Below are positions 17,426 through 25,891 of a stretch of 61,694 nt of DNA, piece by piece (the first letter of the stretch is position 1; each line of letters opens with the position of its first letter). This stretch comes from Rhizobiales bacterium CCH10-E5. Its GTDB lineage: Bacteria; Pseudomonadota; Alphaproteobacteria; Rhizobiales; Beijerinckiaceae. Below the pieces are notes generated by a model. That model was not told the origin of the DNA and did not search any database. It was given only the letters and a program-made list of their open reading frames with translations. A program made the translations under genes and the position numbers. The stretch covers positions 1-61,694 of the forward strand of contig LSIG01000074.1 of the NCBI GenBank assembly GCA_001556125.1. Reading direction: 5' to 3'.

Positions 17426-20400
17426 TCAGCCCTTGCGGCCTTCCATCTGGGCCTTGAGAGCCGCCAGCTTGGCGAAGGGCGAATCCGGATCGGCCTCGCG
17501 ATCGGCCGGCCGCGGGCGCGGCGGCTGCTGGAAGCGCTCGCCGCCGCGGTCGTCGCGGCGCTGGCCGCCGCCGCCCGGGCGTCCGTCGCGCTTGAAATCG
17601 GGCCGAGGGCCACGGCCTTGCTCCGGCCGGCCGCCACCCTCCGGGCGCGGGCCGTCAGGCCGCTGTCCGCGCCGGTCGTCGCGCCGATCCTGGCGCCGGT
17701 CGTCGCGACGCGGCTCGCGCTCCGGACGCGGCGTCGCCGCTGCGGCATCGCCGGAGGCGGCCTGGGCGGGGACGGGTGCCTCGCCCTCGCGGCGCGGACC
17801 GCCAGGGCGCGGACCGCGGTTGGGCCGGTCGCCGCGGCGTCCGCCGGGCTGACGCTCGCCGGGGGTGCCCTCGCGGGCACCGCGCGCGGGCTCGGGGCGC
17901 CGGCCGCCCTGGTGGCGGTGCGGGCGCCAGACCTCGATCATCTCGGGTTCGGCCGGAGCCGCCGGGGCGGCGGCGGGAGCCTCTGCGGCAGGCTCGGCGA
18001 CCGGTTCCGCCGCCGTCGCGGGCAGGGCCGAGAGCAGGTCGGCCGGGACGGGCTCCCGGGCCGAATCCATTTCCTGCGCCGTCAGGATCGGAGCGTCAGC
18101 CGTCTCGGCAGCCGGCGCGTCGCTGAGAGTGGCGGCGGCCGTTGTCTCGGCCAGTTCAGCGGTGGCCATCTCATCCGCAGCCACGCCAGCCGCAGCCGAG
18201 GCGGAGTCGCTGTCGGCGGGATCGCTGGAGGCCGCAGGTTCTCCCCCCTCGACGGACGCCTCAGGCGCTCCTTCGCCCGGTGCGGCTTCAACCGGCGCAG
18301 GCTTGGCCGGAGCGGCAGCGAGCGGCACGGTGATGGCGGGACCCGGCCGCTTGACCGAGACATAGCCGAGCGAGCGCAGGATCGAGGCGAAATCCTCGCC
18401 CGCGCAGCCGACGAGGGAGGTCATCGCGCCGGTGACGACGAAGCCGTCCTGATCGGCCGAGCCCGCAGGCGGGGTGCCCTGCGTGACGCCGGGGCGGTAG
18501 GCGATGGCAGGACGGATCAGGTCCGCCAGGCGCTCCAGAATGTCGACGCGCACGGCCCGCTCACCGCAGACGCGGTAGCCGGCGGCGCGGTAGAGCCCCT
18601 TCGGCACCGCCTTGTCGACCGGGAAGGAGGTCCGGCCCGAGGCGGCGAGATGGGCGATGTCGTCCAGCCCCGACAATTCGGGGCCGCCATGCTTGAGCGC
18701 CCAGAGCTGGGCGGCCAGCGCGCGGGGCGCAGGCTTGAGCAGGGCCGGGAGATAGAGGTGGAAGGCGCCGAAGCGGATGCCGAGCTGGCGCAGCGCGGCG
18801 CGCCCCTCCTGGTCGAGCGCCTTCATCTCCTCGCCGACCTTGGCACGTTCGAGCACGCCGAGCGCCTCGGCCGCCTGATAGGCGATGCCGCGGGCGATGC
18901 CGGTGAGGGTCGCGGCCTCCTCCAGCAGCGGCAGCGCGCCGAGCAGGCGGGTGATGTGGTTCTTCAGCCAGAGCTGCAGCCGCGCCTCGACCTGCTCGCG
19001 GGCCGGACCCGTGAGATGTTCCTCGACGAGCAGGCGCAGCCGCGGCTCGATCGCCTTCTCGCCGGCGACGAGACGGGCGACCGGCTCGCCGACCCAGCGC
19101 AGCAGCCCGTCATGCGAGAGCACGAAGGCGTCGTCTCCGGCGAGGACGACGCGGGCGGCGCGGGCCTCGATCTCGCTCGCCAGCGCCTTCAGGGCGGCCA
19201 GGTTCAAGGCCTTCGCCTCCGGCCCGCCGGCCTTCGGGTCCGCCGTAAAGCGGAAGCCCTGCAGCATTCCGACGTGCTGGCCCTCGACGAGCACGTCGCC
19301 CGTCGTGGTGACCTCAGCCTCCAACATCGCATTCTCCCGCAAACGGCGCAGCAGCACGCTGGTGCGCCGGTCGACAAATCGGCTGGCCAGACGCTCGTGC
19401 AGAGCGTCCGAGAGCTTGTCCTCTACAAGACGCGCCACCCCCTGCCAATGCTCAGGATCGGGCAACCAGTCGGGGCGGTTCGCGACAAAGGTCCAGGTGC
19501 GGACCTGGGCGATGCGTGCGGAGAGCGTGTCGATCTCGCCATCGGTGCGGTCGAGAGCCGCCAGCTGGGTGCGATACCAGTCGATATCGAGCCGCCCATG
19601 GCGCATCAGGCGCAGATAGAGGGTGGTCGCGAGGTCGGCATGCTGCTGCGGTGCGATCTTGCGATAATCGGGCAGGCCGCAGACCTCCCAGAGCCTCTCG
19701 ACCGCCGGCCTTCCTTGCGCCAGCGCCTTGATGTCGGGATCGCGCGCCAGGATCTCCAGCGTGTTCATGTCCTCGGCGATCAGAGCGCGCGTCAGCCCGG
19801 CCTCGCCCGGCTGAAGGTTCAGGCTGTCGAGAAGCTGGGCGACCGACCGGAAATCGAGATCCGTGTTGCGCCATTGCAGCTGCCGCACCGGCTCGAAGCG
19901 ATGATTCTCGATCGCCTCGACGAGATCGGCCTCGAAAGTCGGGCAGCGACCCGAGGTGCCGAAGGTGCCGTCCCGCAGATGGCGCCCGGCCCGGCCGGCG
20001 ATCTGGCCGAACTCGGCGGGGTGCAGCTTCCGAAAGTGGTGGCCGTCATATTTCTTGTCGGCCGCGAAGGCGATGTGGTCGACATCGAGGTTGAGCCCCA
20101 TGCCGATCGCGTCGGTGGCGACGAGATAATCGACGTCGCCCGACTGGTAGATCTCGACTTGCGCGTTGCGGGTGCGCGGGCTGAGCGCGCCGAGCACCAC
20201 CGCCGCGCCGCCCTTCTGCCGGCGGATCAGCTCGGCGATGGCATAGACCTCCTCGACCGAGAAGGCGACGATGGCCGAGCGCGGCGGCAGCCTCGTGATC
20301 TTGCGGTCGCCGGCGAACATCAGCTGCGAGAGCCGCGGACGCGTCACCACGTTGACGCCGGGGATGAGCTGCTCGATCACCGGCTTCATCGTCCCGGCGC

Positions 20401-20800
20401 CGATCAGCATGGTCTCGGCGCGGCCGCGGCGGTTCAAGAGCCGGTCGGTGAAGACATGGCCGCGGTCGAGATCGGCGGCGAGCTGAAGCTCGTCGATGGC
20501 GACGAAGTCGACCGTGAGATCGCGCGGCATCGCCTCCACGGTGCAGACCCAGAAGCGCGGCCTCGCCGGCTTGATCTTCTCCTCGCCGGTAACGAGCGCG
20601 ACCGCCTCGACCCCCGCCTTCTCGACGACGCGCTGATAGACCTCGCGGGCGAGCAGGCGCAGCGGCAGGCCGATCATGCCCGTGGGATGAGCGACCATCC
20701 GTTCGATGGCGAGATGGGTCTTGCCGGTGTTGGTCGGCCCGAGGACGGCGGTGACGCCGTTGGAGCGGGCCGAAGGCGGCAGGGAGCGTGGAGGGAGCAA
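17426..20800 (-). CDS. Suv3-like DExH RNA helicase with long disordered RGG-rich tail
   Basis: A 1124-residue protein. Helicase core: Walker A GPTNTGKT (about residue 22), motif II in FVAIDELQLAAD, motif VI IAGRAGRHL. Suv3-type C-terminal helical regions extend to about residue 760. The last 330 residues are low-complexity: first acidic and Ala/Pro-rich, then Arg/Gly/Pro/Asp-rich (GGRRGDRPNRGPRPGG and similar), ending with a short helix (SPFAKLAALKAQME). The only start reachable in frame is a TTG at 20800 with a weak ribosome site, so the N-terminus is uncertain. Probable role in RNA remodelling or decay. Confidence 0.85.
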   Translation of the reverse strand: MLPPRSLPPSARSNGVTAVLGPTNTGKTHLAIERMVAHPTGMIGLPLRLLAREVYQRVVEKAGVEAVALVTGEEKIKPARPRFWVCTVEAMPRDLTVDFVAIDELQLAADLDRGHVFTDRLLNRRGRAETMLIGAGTMKPVIEQLIPGVNVVTRPRLSQLMFAGDRKITRLPPRSAIVAFSVEEVYAIAELIRRQKGGAAVVLGALSPRTRNAQVEIYQSGDVDYLVATDAIGMGLNLDVDHIAFAADKKYDGHHFRKLHPAEFGQIAGRAGRHLRDGTFGTSGRCPTFEADLVEAIENHRFEPVRQLQWRNTDLDFRSVAQLLDSLNLQPGEAGLTRALIAEDMNTLEILARDPDIKALAQGRPAVERLWEVCGLPDYRKIAPQQHADLATTLYLRLMRHGRLDIDWYRTQLAALDRTDGEIDTLSARIAQVRTWTFVANRPDWLPDPEHWQGVARLVEDKLSDALHERLASRFVDRRTSVLLRRLRENAMLEAEVTTTGDVLVEGQHVGMLQGFRFTADPKAGGPEAKALNLAALKALASEIEARAARVVLAGDDAFVLSHDGLLRWVGEPVARLVAGEKAIEPRLRLLVEEHLTGPAREQVEARLQLWLKNHITRLLGALPLLEEAATLTGIARGIAYQAAEALGVLERAKVGEEMKALDQEGRAALRQLGIRFGAFHLYLPALLKPAPRALAAQLWALKHGGPELSGLDDIAHLAASGRTSFPVDKAVPKGLYRAAGYRVCGERAVRVDILERLADLIRPAIAYRPGVTQGTPPAGSADQDGFVVTGAMTSLVGCAGEDFASILRSLGYVSVKRPGPAITVPLAAAPAKPAPVEAAPGEGAPEASVEGGEPAASSDPADSDSASAAAGVAADEMATAELAETTAAATLSDAPAAETADAPILTAQEMDSAREPVPADLLSALPATAAEPVAEPAAEAPAAAPAAPAEPEMIEVWRPHRHQGGRRPEPARGAREGTPGERQPGGRRGDRPNRGPRPGGPRREGEAPVPAQAASGDAAAATPRPEREPRRDDRRQDRRDDRRGQRPDGPRPEGGGRPEQGRGPRPDFKRDGRPGGGGQRRDDRGGERFQQPPRPRPADREADPDSPFAKLAALKAQMEGRKG

Positions 20801-21106
20801 GGCCGACGCCGATCGTGGTGAGTGCCGGGCCGGGCGTCCCTCAAGCGGGCCGCTGCGGCATGGTGCCAGCAGGAACTAGGAGGCGGAACGAGTCCCGAAC
20901 GAAGCGGGCCCGAATCGCTGACGCGGCGGGAATCAGGGTTTGTTCTCGCAGCCTGCAAGTCGGGCCGCGTTGCGCCTTCCCGGTCGGGATCGCTGTCTCG
21001 GCATCGCCTGTCCTCCGATGGTCGCGCACCGGACGCCCGTCATCCGCCGCAGAGCCTATCTAGGCATGGTTCGTCGGGAAACGAGGGTCTGAAGAGCAGG
21101 CGGCGC
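20801..21106. other. 306-bp region between the hydrolase stop and helicase start
   Basis: I find no convincing gene, tRNA or repeat here. It must contain the helicase promoter. The helicase frame stays open (minus strand) to a TAG near 20878 but offers no ATG or GTG, so translation may start at the TTG at 20800 or the sequence may carry an error near it. Confidence 0.35.
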
Positions 21107-21994
21107 TCAGCCGAAGACATCGGCAAAGATCTCTGCCGCCTCGTCGGGCGCCTCGACATGGACGAAATGACCGGCGCTCTCGCAGAAGGTGATCTCCGCA
21201 TCATCGAAATGTTCGGGCACATAGGCGGCCCATTCCGACTTCAGCACAGGATCATGGCGGCCCCAATGCACCCGCGTCGGCTGGTGAATGCGCACCGAAG
21301 GCGTGGGATGGCCATCGATCGCCGCCAGCCGGGCGGCGTTCTGGCTGCGATACCAGTCGAAGCCGCCGCGCAGATTGCCGGGCTTCATGAAGTTGTCGAT
21401 CCAGAGTTCGAGGGCCGGATCGAAGGCATCCTTGCGATGGCACCAATGCGTCAGGAAATGGGAGAAGTAGAGCGCGCAGGACTGCCGGCTGAGCCCGATC
21501 AGGGCCTCCGCCAGCGCCAGTTGCTGGAAGGACTGGTACCAGATCTCGTTGACATGACCGTCATGGACCCAGCGCCCGGCAATGCTCTGGGTCGGGCAGT
21601 TGAAGAAGAGCAGCCGCTCGACGAGCTGGGGGTGGCGCCGCGCCATCGCCTGGGCGGCATAGGCGCCGACATCGTGACCGACCACGCCGACCGAGTCGAA
21701 GCCGAGCGCGACGACGAGCGACGCCATGTCGTCGGCATGGCTGTTGGCGCCGACATCGCTGCGCGGCCCCGTCGCCTTGGCACTGTCGCCAAAGCCGCGC
21801 AAATCCGGCGCGATCAGCCGGAAACCGCCATGGAGCCGGTTCATCAACGGCAGCCAGGTCGCCCAGAACTCCGGCCAGCCATGCAGCAGCAACACCGGCG
21901 TCCCGGAACCGACCTCGGCGACGTGCAGCGTCGTGTCGCGCACCGCGATCTGGCGATGCCTCAGGCCGGGCGGCGTGGCGAAGTCGCTGGACAT
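21107..21994 (-). CDS. Alpha/beta hydrolase, epoxide hydrolase / haloacetate dehalogenase type
   Basis: A 295-residue alpha/beta-hydrolase. It has the oxyanion motif [10 protein letters not shown], the nucleophile Asp in GHDVGAYAA (Asp and not Ser, as in epoxide hydrolases and dehalogenases), and a C-terminal catalytic His in [13 protein letters not shown] cap domain contains the tyrosine/tryptophan-rich stretch [16 protein letters not shown]. Likely cytoplasmic; substrate unknown. Confidence 0.82.
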   Translation of the reverse strand: MSSDFATPPGLRHRQIAVRDTTLHVAEVGSGTPVLLLHGWPEFWATWLPLMNRLHGGFRLIAPDLRGFGDSAKATGPRSDVGANSHADDMASLVVALGFDSVGVVGHDVGAYAAQAMARRHPQLVERLLFFNCPTQSIAGRWVHDGHVNEIWYQSFQQLALAEALIGLSRQSCALYFSHFLTHWCHRKDAFDPALELWIDNFMKPGNLRGGFDWYRSQNAARLAAIDGHPTPSVRIHQPTRVHWGRHDPVLKSEWAAYVPEHFDDAEITFCESAGHFVHVEAPDEAAEIFADVFG

Positions 21995-22136
21995 GGTGGC
22001 TCCCGACAGTTTGAGCGGAGGCTATCGTTCGACGGGCTCGGGCCGCAATGCCCGTGCGGGTTGGCGCGGGCGGTGACTGCGCTTCTCCACAGGCGAGGCG
22101 GGAGAATGGCACCCGGCCCGGGCGAGAGCCGCAGCG

Positions 22137-22583
22137 TCAATGCGCGGCGTGGCTGCAGCGTCCGTGATCGGCCAGCGCCTCGATGATGGCGCAGTCGCAG
22201 GCGGCGACGCCGCCGGAGCAGGTCGCGGCGATGCGCTCCAGCTCGGCCTCGAGCGAGCGCAGCCGCGCGATCTTGCGGCGGACGTCGTCGCGATGGGCGA
22301 CCGCGATGGCATGAGCCTCGTCGCAGGCCATGGCCGGATTGTCGGAGAGCCTGAGCAAAGCGCGGATCGCCTCGACGGCGAAGCCGAGGTCGCGGGCATG
22401 CTTGATGAAGGCGAGGCGCTCGACATGGCGCCGGCCATAGCGCCGCTGGTTGCCCTCCGATCGCTCGGGTGGCGGCAGCAGGCCGACCTGCTCGTAATAG
22501 CGGATGGTCTCGACCTTGACGCCGGTGCGATCGGCCAGCGCCCCGATCGGCATCACGCGCTCGGCAGTGGTCGCGCTCGGCAT
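22137..22583 (-). CDS. MerR-family metal-responsive regulator
   Basis: The 148-residue protein has a MerR helix-turn-helix (MPIGALADRTGVKVETIRYYEQVGLL) and a dimerisation helix. Candidate metal ligands are Cys near residue 88 (NPAMACDEAH) and a C-terminal cluster CSGGVAACDC...GRCSH. This pattern suggests a soft-metal sensor related to CueR/ZntR/CadR, though the exact metal cannot be read. No metal exporter is adjacent, so the target is distant or only itself. A MerR-type dyad lies just upstream. Confidence 0.85.
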   Translation of the reverse strand: MPSATTAERVMPIGALADRTGVKVETIRYYEQVGLLPPPERSEGNQRRYGRRHVERLAFIKHARDLGFAVEAIRALLRLSDNPAMACDEAHAIAVAHRDDVRRKIARLRSLEAELERIAATCSGGVAACDCAIIEALADHGRCSHAAH

Positions 22584-22597
22584 GGGTTACTCCAAAC

Positions 22598-22612
22598 CTC
22601 TAGTCACTGGAG
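22598..22612. promoter_or_regulatory. MerR-type operator dyad upstream of the merR-like gene
   Basis: CTCTAGTCACTGGAG is a near-perfect 15-bp dyad of the ACCTCTAGT...ACTGGAG form typical of MerR-family promoters. On the gene's strand it is preceded by TTGAGC, a possible -35, so autoregulation is likely. Confidence 0.6.
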
Positions 22613-22653
22613 CTCAAGGTGGGCACGGGACGTGTCGTGGTCAAGCGCCCGCA

Positions 22654-23205
22654 TCAGAAGGAGGGCGGCGTGCAGGCGCTGACGACTTCGCAGGCCACGG
22701 GGCCGACACAGCGGAAACGGTGCGGCCGGCGGCTCTCGAAGTAATAGGCGTCGCCGGGGCCGAGGATGCGCCGCTCGTCGTCGACGGAGACTTCGAGCCG
22801 GCCGGAGAGCACGATGCCGCCCTCCTCGCCATCATGCGAGAGCGGCACGCGGCCGGTGTCGGTGCCGGGCTCGTAGCGCTCCTTCAGGATCTGCAGGGCG
22901 CGGCCGAAGAGGTTCTCGCCGATCTGGCGGTAGGAGATGCCGCCCTTGCCGATCTCGACCAGTTCGTCTGCCCGGTAGAACGCCTGGCGCGGCCGGTCCG
23001 GCTCCAGCGCGAAGAATTCGGAGAGGCCGATCGGGATGCCGTCGAGGATGCGCTTCAGCGCGCCGACGGAGGGATTTACGCCATTGGATTCGATCAGCGA
23101 GACGGTGGAATGGGTCACGCCGGCTCGCTTCGCCAGCGCCCGCTGCGAGAGCCCGTGGCGGGTGCGCAGATAGCGCAGCCGCGCGCCGATGTCGGTGTCG
23201 CTCAC
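22654..23205 (-). CDS. XRE-family regulator with C-terminal cupin (PuuR-like)
   Basis: A 183-residue protein with an XRE helix-turn-helix (LRYLRTRHGLSQRALAKRAG...ESNGVNPS) and a C-terminal cupin sensor (VPLSHDGEEGGIVLSGRLEV, GDAYYFESRRPHRFRC). The fold matches PuuR-type repressors of polyamine / amine catabolism. The start is taken as GTG at 23205 (VSDTDIGARL), with GGAG about 11 bases upstream. It is divergent from an omega-aminotransferase gene, which fits control of amine use. Confidence 0.85.
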   Translation of the reverse strand: MSDTDIGARLRYLRTRHGLSQRALAKRAGVTHSTVSLIESNGVNPSVGALKRILDGIPIGLSEFFALEPDRPRQAFYRADELVEIGKGGISYRQIGENLFGRALQILKERYEPGTDTGRVPLSHDGEEGGIVLSGRLEVSVDDERRILGPGDAYYFESRRPHRFRCVGPVACEVVSACTPPSF

Positions 23206-23263
23206 GGGGGCGTGGTCTCCCTGGTCGATATCCGCACCATTCTCACTTTGCTTTCTGCAAAAA

Positions 23264-23303
23264 CAAGCGCTTGCTGGAAATCCGAAACAGACTTGTTCGG
23301 ATT
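23264..23303. promoter_or_regulatory. Candidate operator region between XRE-cupin regulator and aminotransferase
   Basis: The divergent intergenic region contains a 10-bp palindrome CAAGCGCTTG (23264-23273). It also has an 8-bp inverted repeat AATCCGAA / TTCGGATT separated by nine bases (23279-23303). Either could be the binding site of the XRE-cupin protein. The assignment rests on position and symmetry only. Confidence 0.45.
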
Positions 23304-23341
23304 GGTCAAACGGTGCTCCCTGCCGGAAGAGGAGATCACCC

Positions 23342-24691
23342 ATGACCATCGCCACGCCACCGCAGGCCCTGCAGAACGCCCGTTCGCTCGACAGCTACTG
23401 GATGCCCTTCACCGCCAACCGGCAGTTCAAGGCGGCGCCGCGCCTGCTCGCCTCGGCGCAAGGGATGCACTACGCCACCGAGGACGGGCGCAAGGTCATC
23501 GACGGCACGGCCGGCCTCTGGTGCGTCAATGCCGGCCATGGCCGCCAGCCGATCACGCAAGCCGTCGAGCGTCAGCTCGCGACACTCGACTATGCGCCCT
23601 CCTTCCAGATGGGCCATCCGATCGCCTTCGACTTCGCCGAGCGGCTGGCGGCGATCGCGCCGGGAGAGGGCGCGGCGAAACTCGACCGGATCTTCTTCAC
23701 CGGCTCGGGCTCGGAATCGGTCGACACCGCGCTGAAGATCGCGATCGCCTATCAGCGCGCCATCGGCCAAGGCACGCGGACGCGGCTGATCGGGCGCGAG
23801 CGCGGCTATCACGGCGTCGGCTTCGGCGGCATCACGGTGGGCGGGCTGGTCAACAACCGCCGCGTCTTCCCGCTGCTGCCGGGCGCCGACCATCTGCGTC
23901 ATACGCATGATCTGGAGCGCAACGCCTTCAGCAAGGGCCAGCCCGACCATGGCGCCGAACTCGCCGACGATCTCGAGCGGCTGGTCGCGCTGCACGGGGC
24001 GGAGACGATCGCGGCGGTGATCGTCGAGCCGATGGCGGGTTCGACCGGCGTTCTGGTGCCGCCCAAGGGCTATCTCGAGCGGCTGCGCGAGATCGCGACG
24101 CGCCACGGCATCCTGCTGATCTTCGACGAGGTCATCACCGGCTTCGGCCGACTCGGCACCCCCTTCGCCAGCGAATATTTCGGCGTGATGCCGGACCTGA
24201 TGACGACCGCGAAGGGCATCACCAACGGCACGATCCCGATGGGCGCCGTCTTCGCCGCGCGCAAGGTCCATGACGCGCTGATGAACGGGCCCGAAGCCAC
24301 GATCGAGCTGTTCCACGGCTACACCTATTCCGGCCATCCGGTGGCCTGCGCGGCGGGCCTCGCCACGCTCGACATCTATGCCGGCGAGGGGCTGCTGACG
24401 CGGGTGAAGGCTCTTGCACCGCTCTGGGAGGAGGCGCTGCATGCGCTGCGCGGCGTGCCGCATGTCATCGACATCCGCACCATCGGGCTCGTCGCCGGCA
24501 TCGAGCTCGCCTCGCGCCCCGGCGCTGTCGGCGCGCGGGCCTACGAGGCGTTCGTCGACTGCTTCGAGAAGGGGCTGCTGATCCGCGTCACCGGAGACGT
24601 CATCGCGCTGTCGCCGCCGCTGATCTGCGAGCCGTCCCAGATCGAGGAGATGGTCTCGCTGCTGCGCGGTGCGCTGGAGCGGCTCGCCTGA
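23342..24691 (+). CDS. Class III omega-aminotransferase (beta-alanine / amine : pyruvate type)
   Basis: A 449-residue fold-type I PLP enzyme. The PLP lysine is Lys291 in TTAKGITNG, preceded by the Asp of IFDEVITGFGR. GSGSESVDTALKIA binds the phosphate. The N-terminal SYWMPFTANRQFKAAPRLL is characteristic of beta-alanine-pyruvate transaminases. It transfers amino groups from omega-amino acids or amines to pyruvate. AGAGGAG precedes the ATG. It is divergent from the PuuR-like regulator. Confidence 0.9.
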   Translation: MTIATPPQALQNARSLDSYWMPFTANRQFKAAPRLLASAQGMHYATEDGRKVIDGTAGLWCVNAGHGRQPITQAVERQLATLDYAPSFQMGHPIAFDFAERLAAIAPGEGAAKLDRIFFTGSGSESVDTALKIAIAYQRAIGQGTRTRLIGRERGYHGVGFGGITVGGLVNNRRVFPLLPGADHLRHTHDLERNAFSKGQPDHGAELADDLERLVALHGAETIAAVIVEPMAGSTGVLVPPKGYLERLREIATRHGILLIFDEVITGFGRLGTPFASEYFGVMPDLMTTAKGITNGTIPMGAVFAARKVHDALMNGPEATIELFHGYTYSGHPVACAAGLATLDIYAGEGLLTRVKALAPLWEEALHALRGVPHVIDIRTIGLVAGIELASRPGAVGARAYEAFVDCFEKGLLIRVTGDVIALSPPLICEPSQIEEMVSLLRGALERLA

Positions 24692-24697
24692 GCCGGT

Positions 24698-25891
24698 TCA
24701 GGCGGCGCCGAGAAGCGTGCAGGCCTCCTCGGCGATGATCTGCTCCTCGTCGGTGGCGATGACGAAGGCTTCGACGCGGCTGCCGGGGGCGGAGATTGTC
24801 CCGACATTGGCCGCGTTGGCGTTCTCATCCAGCGTGAGCCCCAGCCAGGCGAGGCGGTTCGCTATCGCCGCGCGGATGCGGGGTTGGTGCTCGCCGATGC
24901 CGGCTGTGAAGACCAGCGCATCGAGCCCGCCGAGCGTTGTCGCCAGCCGCGCGACCTCGCCGGCGATGCGGAAGGTGAAGAGATCGAGCGCTTCCGCGGC
25001 TTCCGGAGCCTCGCTGTCGAGCAGTTCGCGGCTGTCGGCGCTGATCCCTGAGACCCCGAGCAGGCCGGAGCGGCGATAGAGCAGGTCCTCGACCTCAGCG
25101 ACGCTCTGGCCCCTCGGCCCGAGCAGATGCAGCAGCACGCCCGCGTCGATCGCTCCGCAGCGTGTCGCCATCGGGATGCCGTCCAGCGCCGAGAAGCCCA
25201 TGCTGGTGTCGCGGCTGAGGCCGCCTTCGAGCGCGCAGAGGCTGGCGCCGCTGCCGAGATGGGCGGCGACGACCTTCGCTCCCTCGAGATCGGGGCGCCG
25301 GCGGGCGAGTTCGGCGGCGATGAAGGCGTAGGACAGGCCGTGGAAGCCGTAGCGCTTGATGCCCTGCTCGTGCAGCGCACGGGGAATCGCGAAACGGCGG
25401 ACGAGGTCGGCCTGGCTGCGGTGGAAGGCGGTGTCGAAGGAGGCGGTCTGCGGCAGGCCGGGCCGCAGGCGCGCGACCGCCCGGACCAGCCGCAGGCCCT
25501 GCGGCTGATGCAGCGGCGCCAGCGGCGTCAGGGCTTCGAGCGCGGTCACGACCGCTTCGTCGATGCGGACGGGACCGGCGAAACCGTCGCCACCATGGAC
25601 GATGCGGTGGCCGATGCCCGCGACGGCGTCGAGATCGACATGCCAGGAGAGCCGGCGCAGCGCTTCGCTCAGCACGTCGTCCAGTTCCTCTCCCGGCCCG
25701 GATTCCAGGGCGATGTCGAAACGGTCGGGTCCCTCCGTCAGCTCGAAGCGCAGGGGCGCGCGGCGGAAGTCGATCATGCCCTTGCCGATGCGCTGCGGTC
25801 CCTGCGGTCCGAGCGCGAACAGGCCGAGCTTCACCGTGGAGGAGCCGGCATTGAAGGTCAGCAGGAGGCGGCCGCTCTCGCCCTCGCTCAC
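24698..25891 (-). CDS. ackA: Acetate kinase
   Basis: The 397-residue ASKHA-fold kinase begins LLLTFNAGSSTVKLGLF (the N-terminal acetate-kinase signature). It contains RIVHGGDGF, AHLGSGASLCA and FTAGIGEHQP. It interconverts acetyl phosphate and acetate with ATP. Its start overlaps the stop of the upstream maoC-pta gene by four bases, so the two are translationally coupled. Confidence 0.93.
   Translation of the reverse strand: MSEGESGRLLLTFNAGSSTVKLGLFALGPQGPQRIGKGMIDFRRAPLRFELTEGPDRFDIALESGPGEELDDVLSEALRRLSWHVDLDAVAGIGHRIVHGGDGFAGPVRIDEAVVTALEALTPLAPLHQPQGLRLVRAVARLRPGLPQTASFDTAFHRSQADLVRRFAIPRALHEQGIKRYGFHGLSYAFIAAELARRRPDLEGAKVVAAHLGSGASLCALEGGLSRDTSMGFSALDGIPMATRCGAIDAGVLLHLLGPRGQSVAEVEDLLYRRSGLLGVSGISADSRELLDSEAPEAAEALDLFTFRIAGEVARLATTLGGLDALVFTAGIGEHQPRIRAAIANRLAWLGLTLDENANAANVGTISAPGSRVEAFVIATDEEQIIAEEACTLLGAA

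Noticed and set aside
17237..20821. A 1194-codon open frame on the plus strand opposite the helicase
   Set aside because: It is antisense to well-conserved helicase motifs, with low-complexity composition and no family features.
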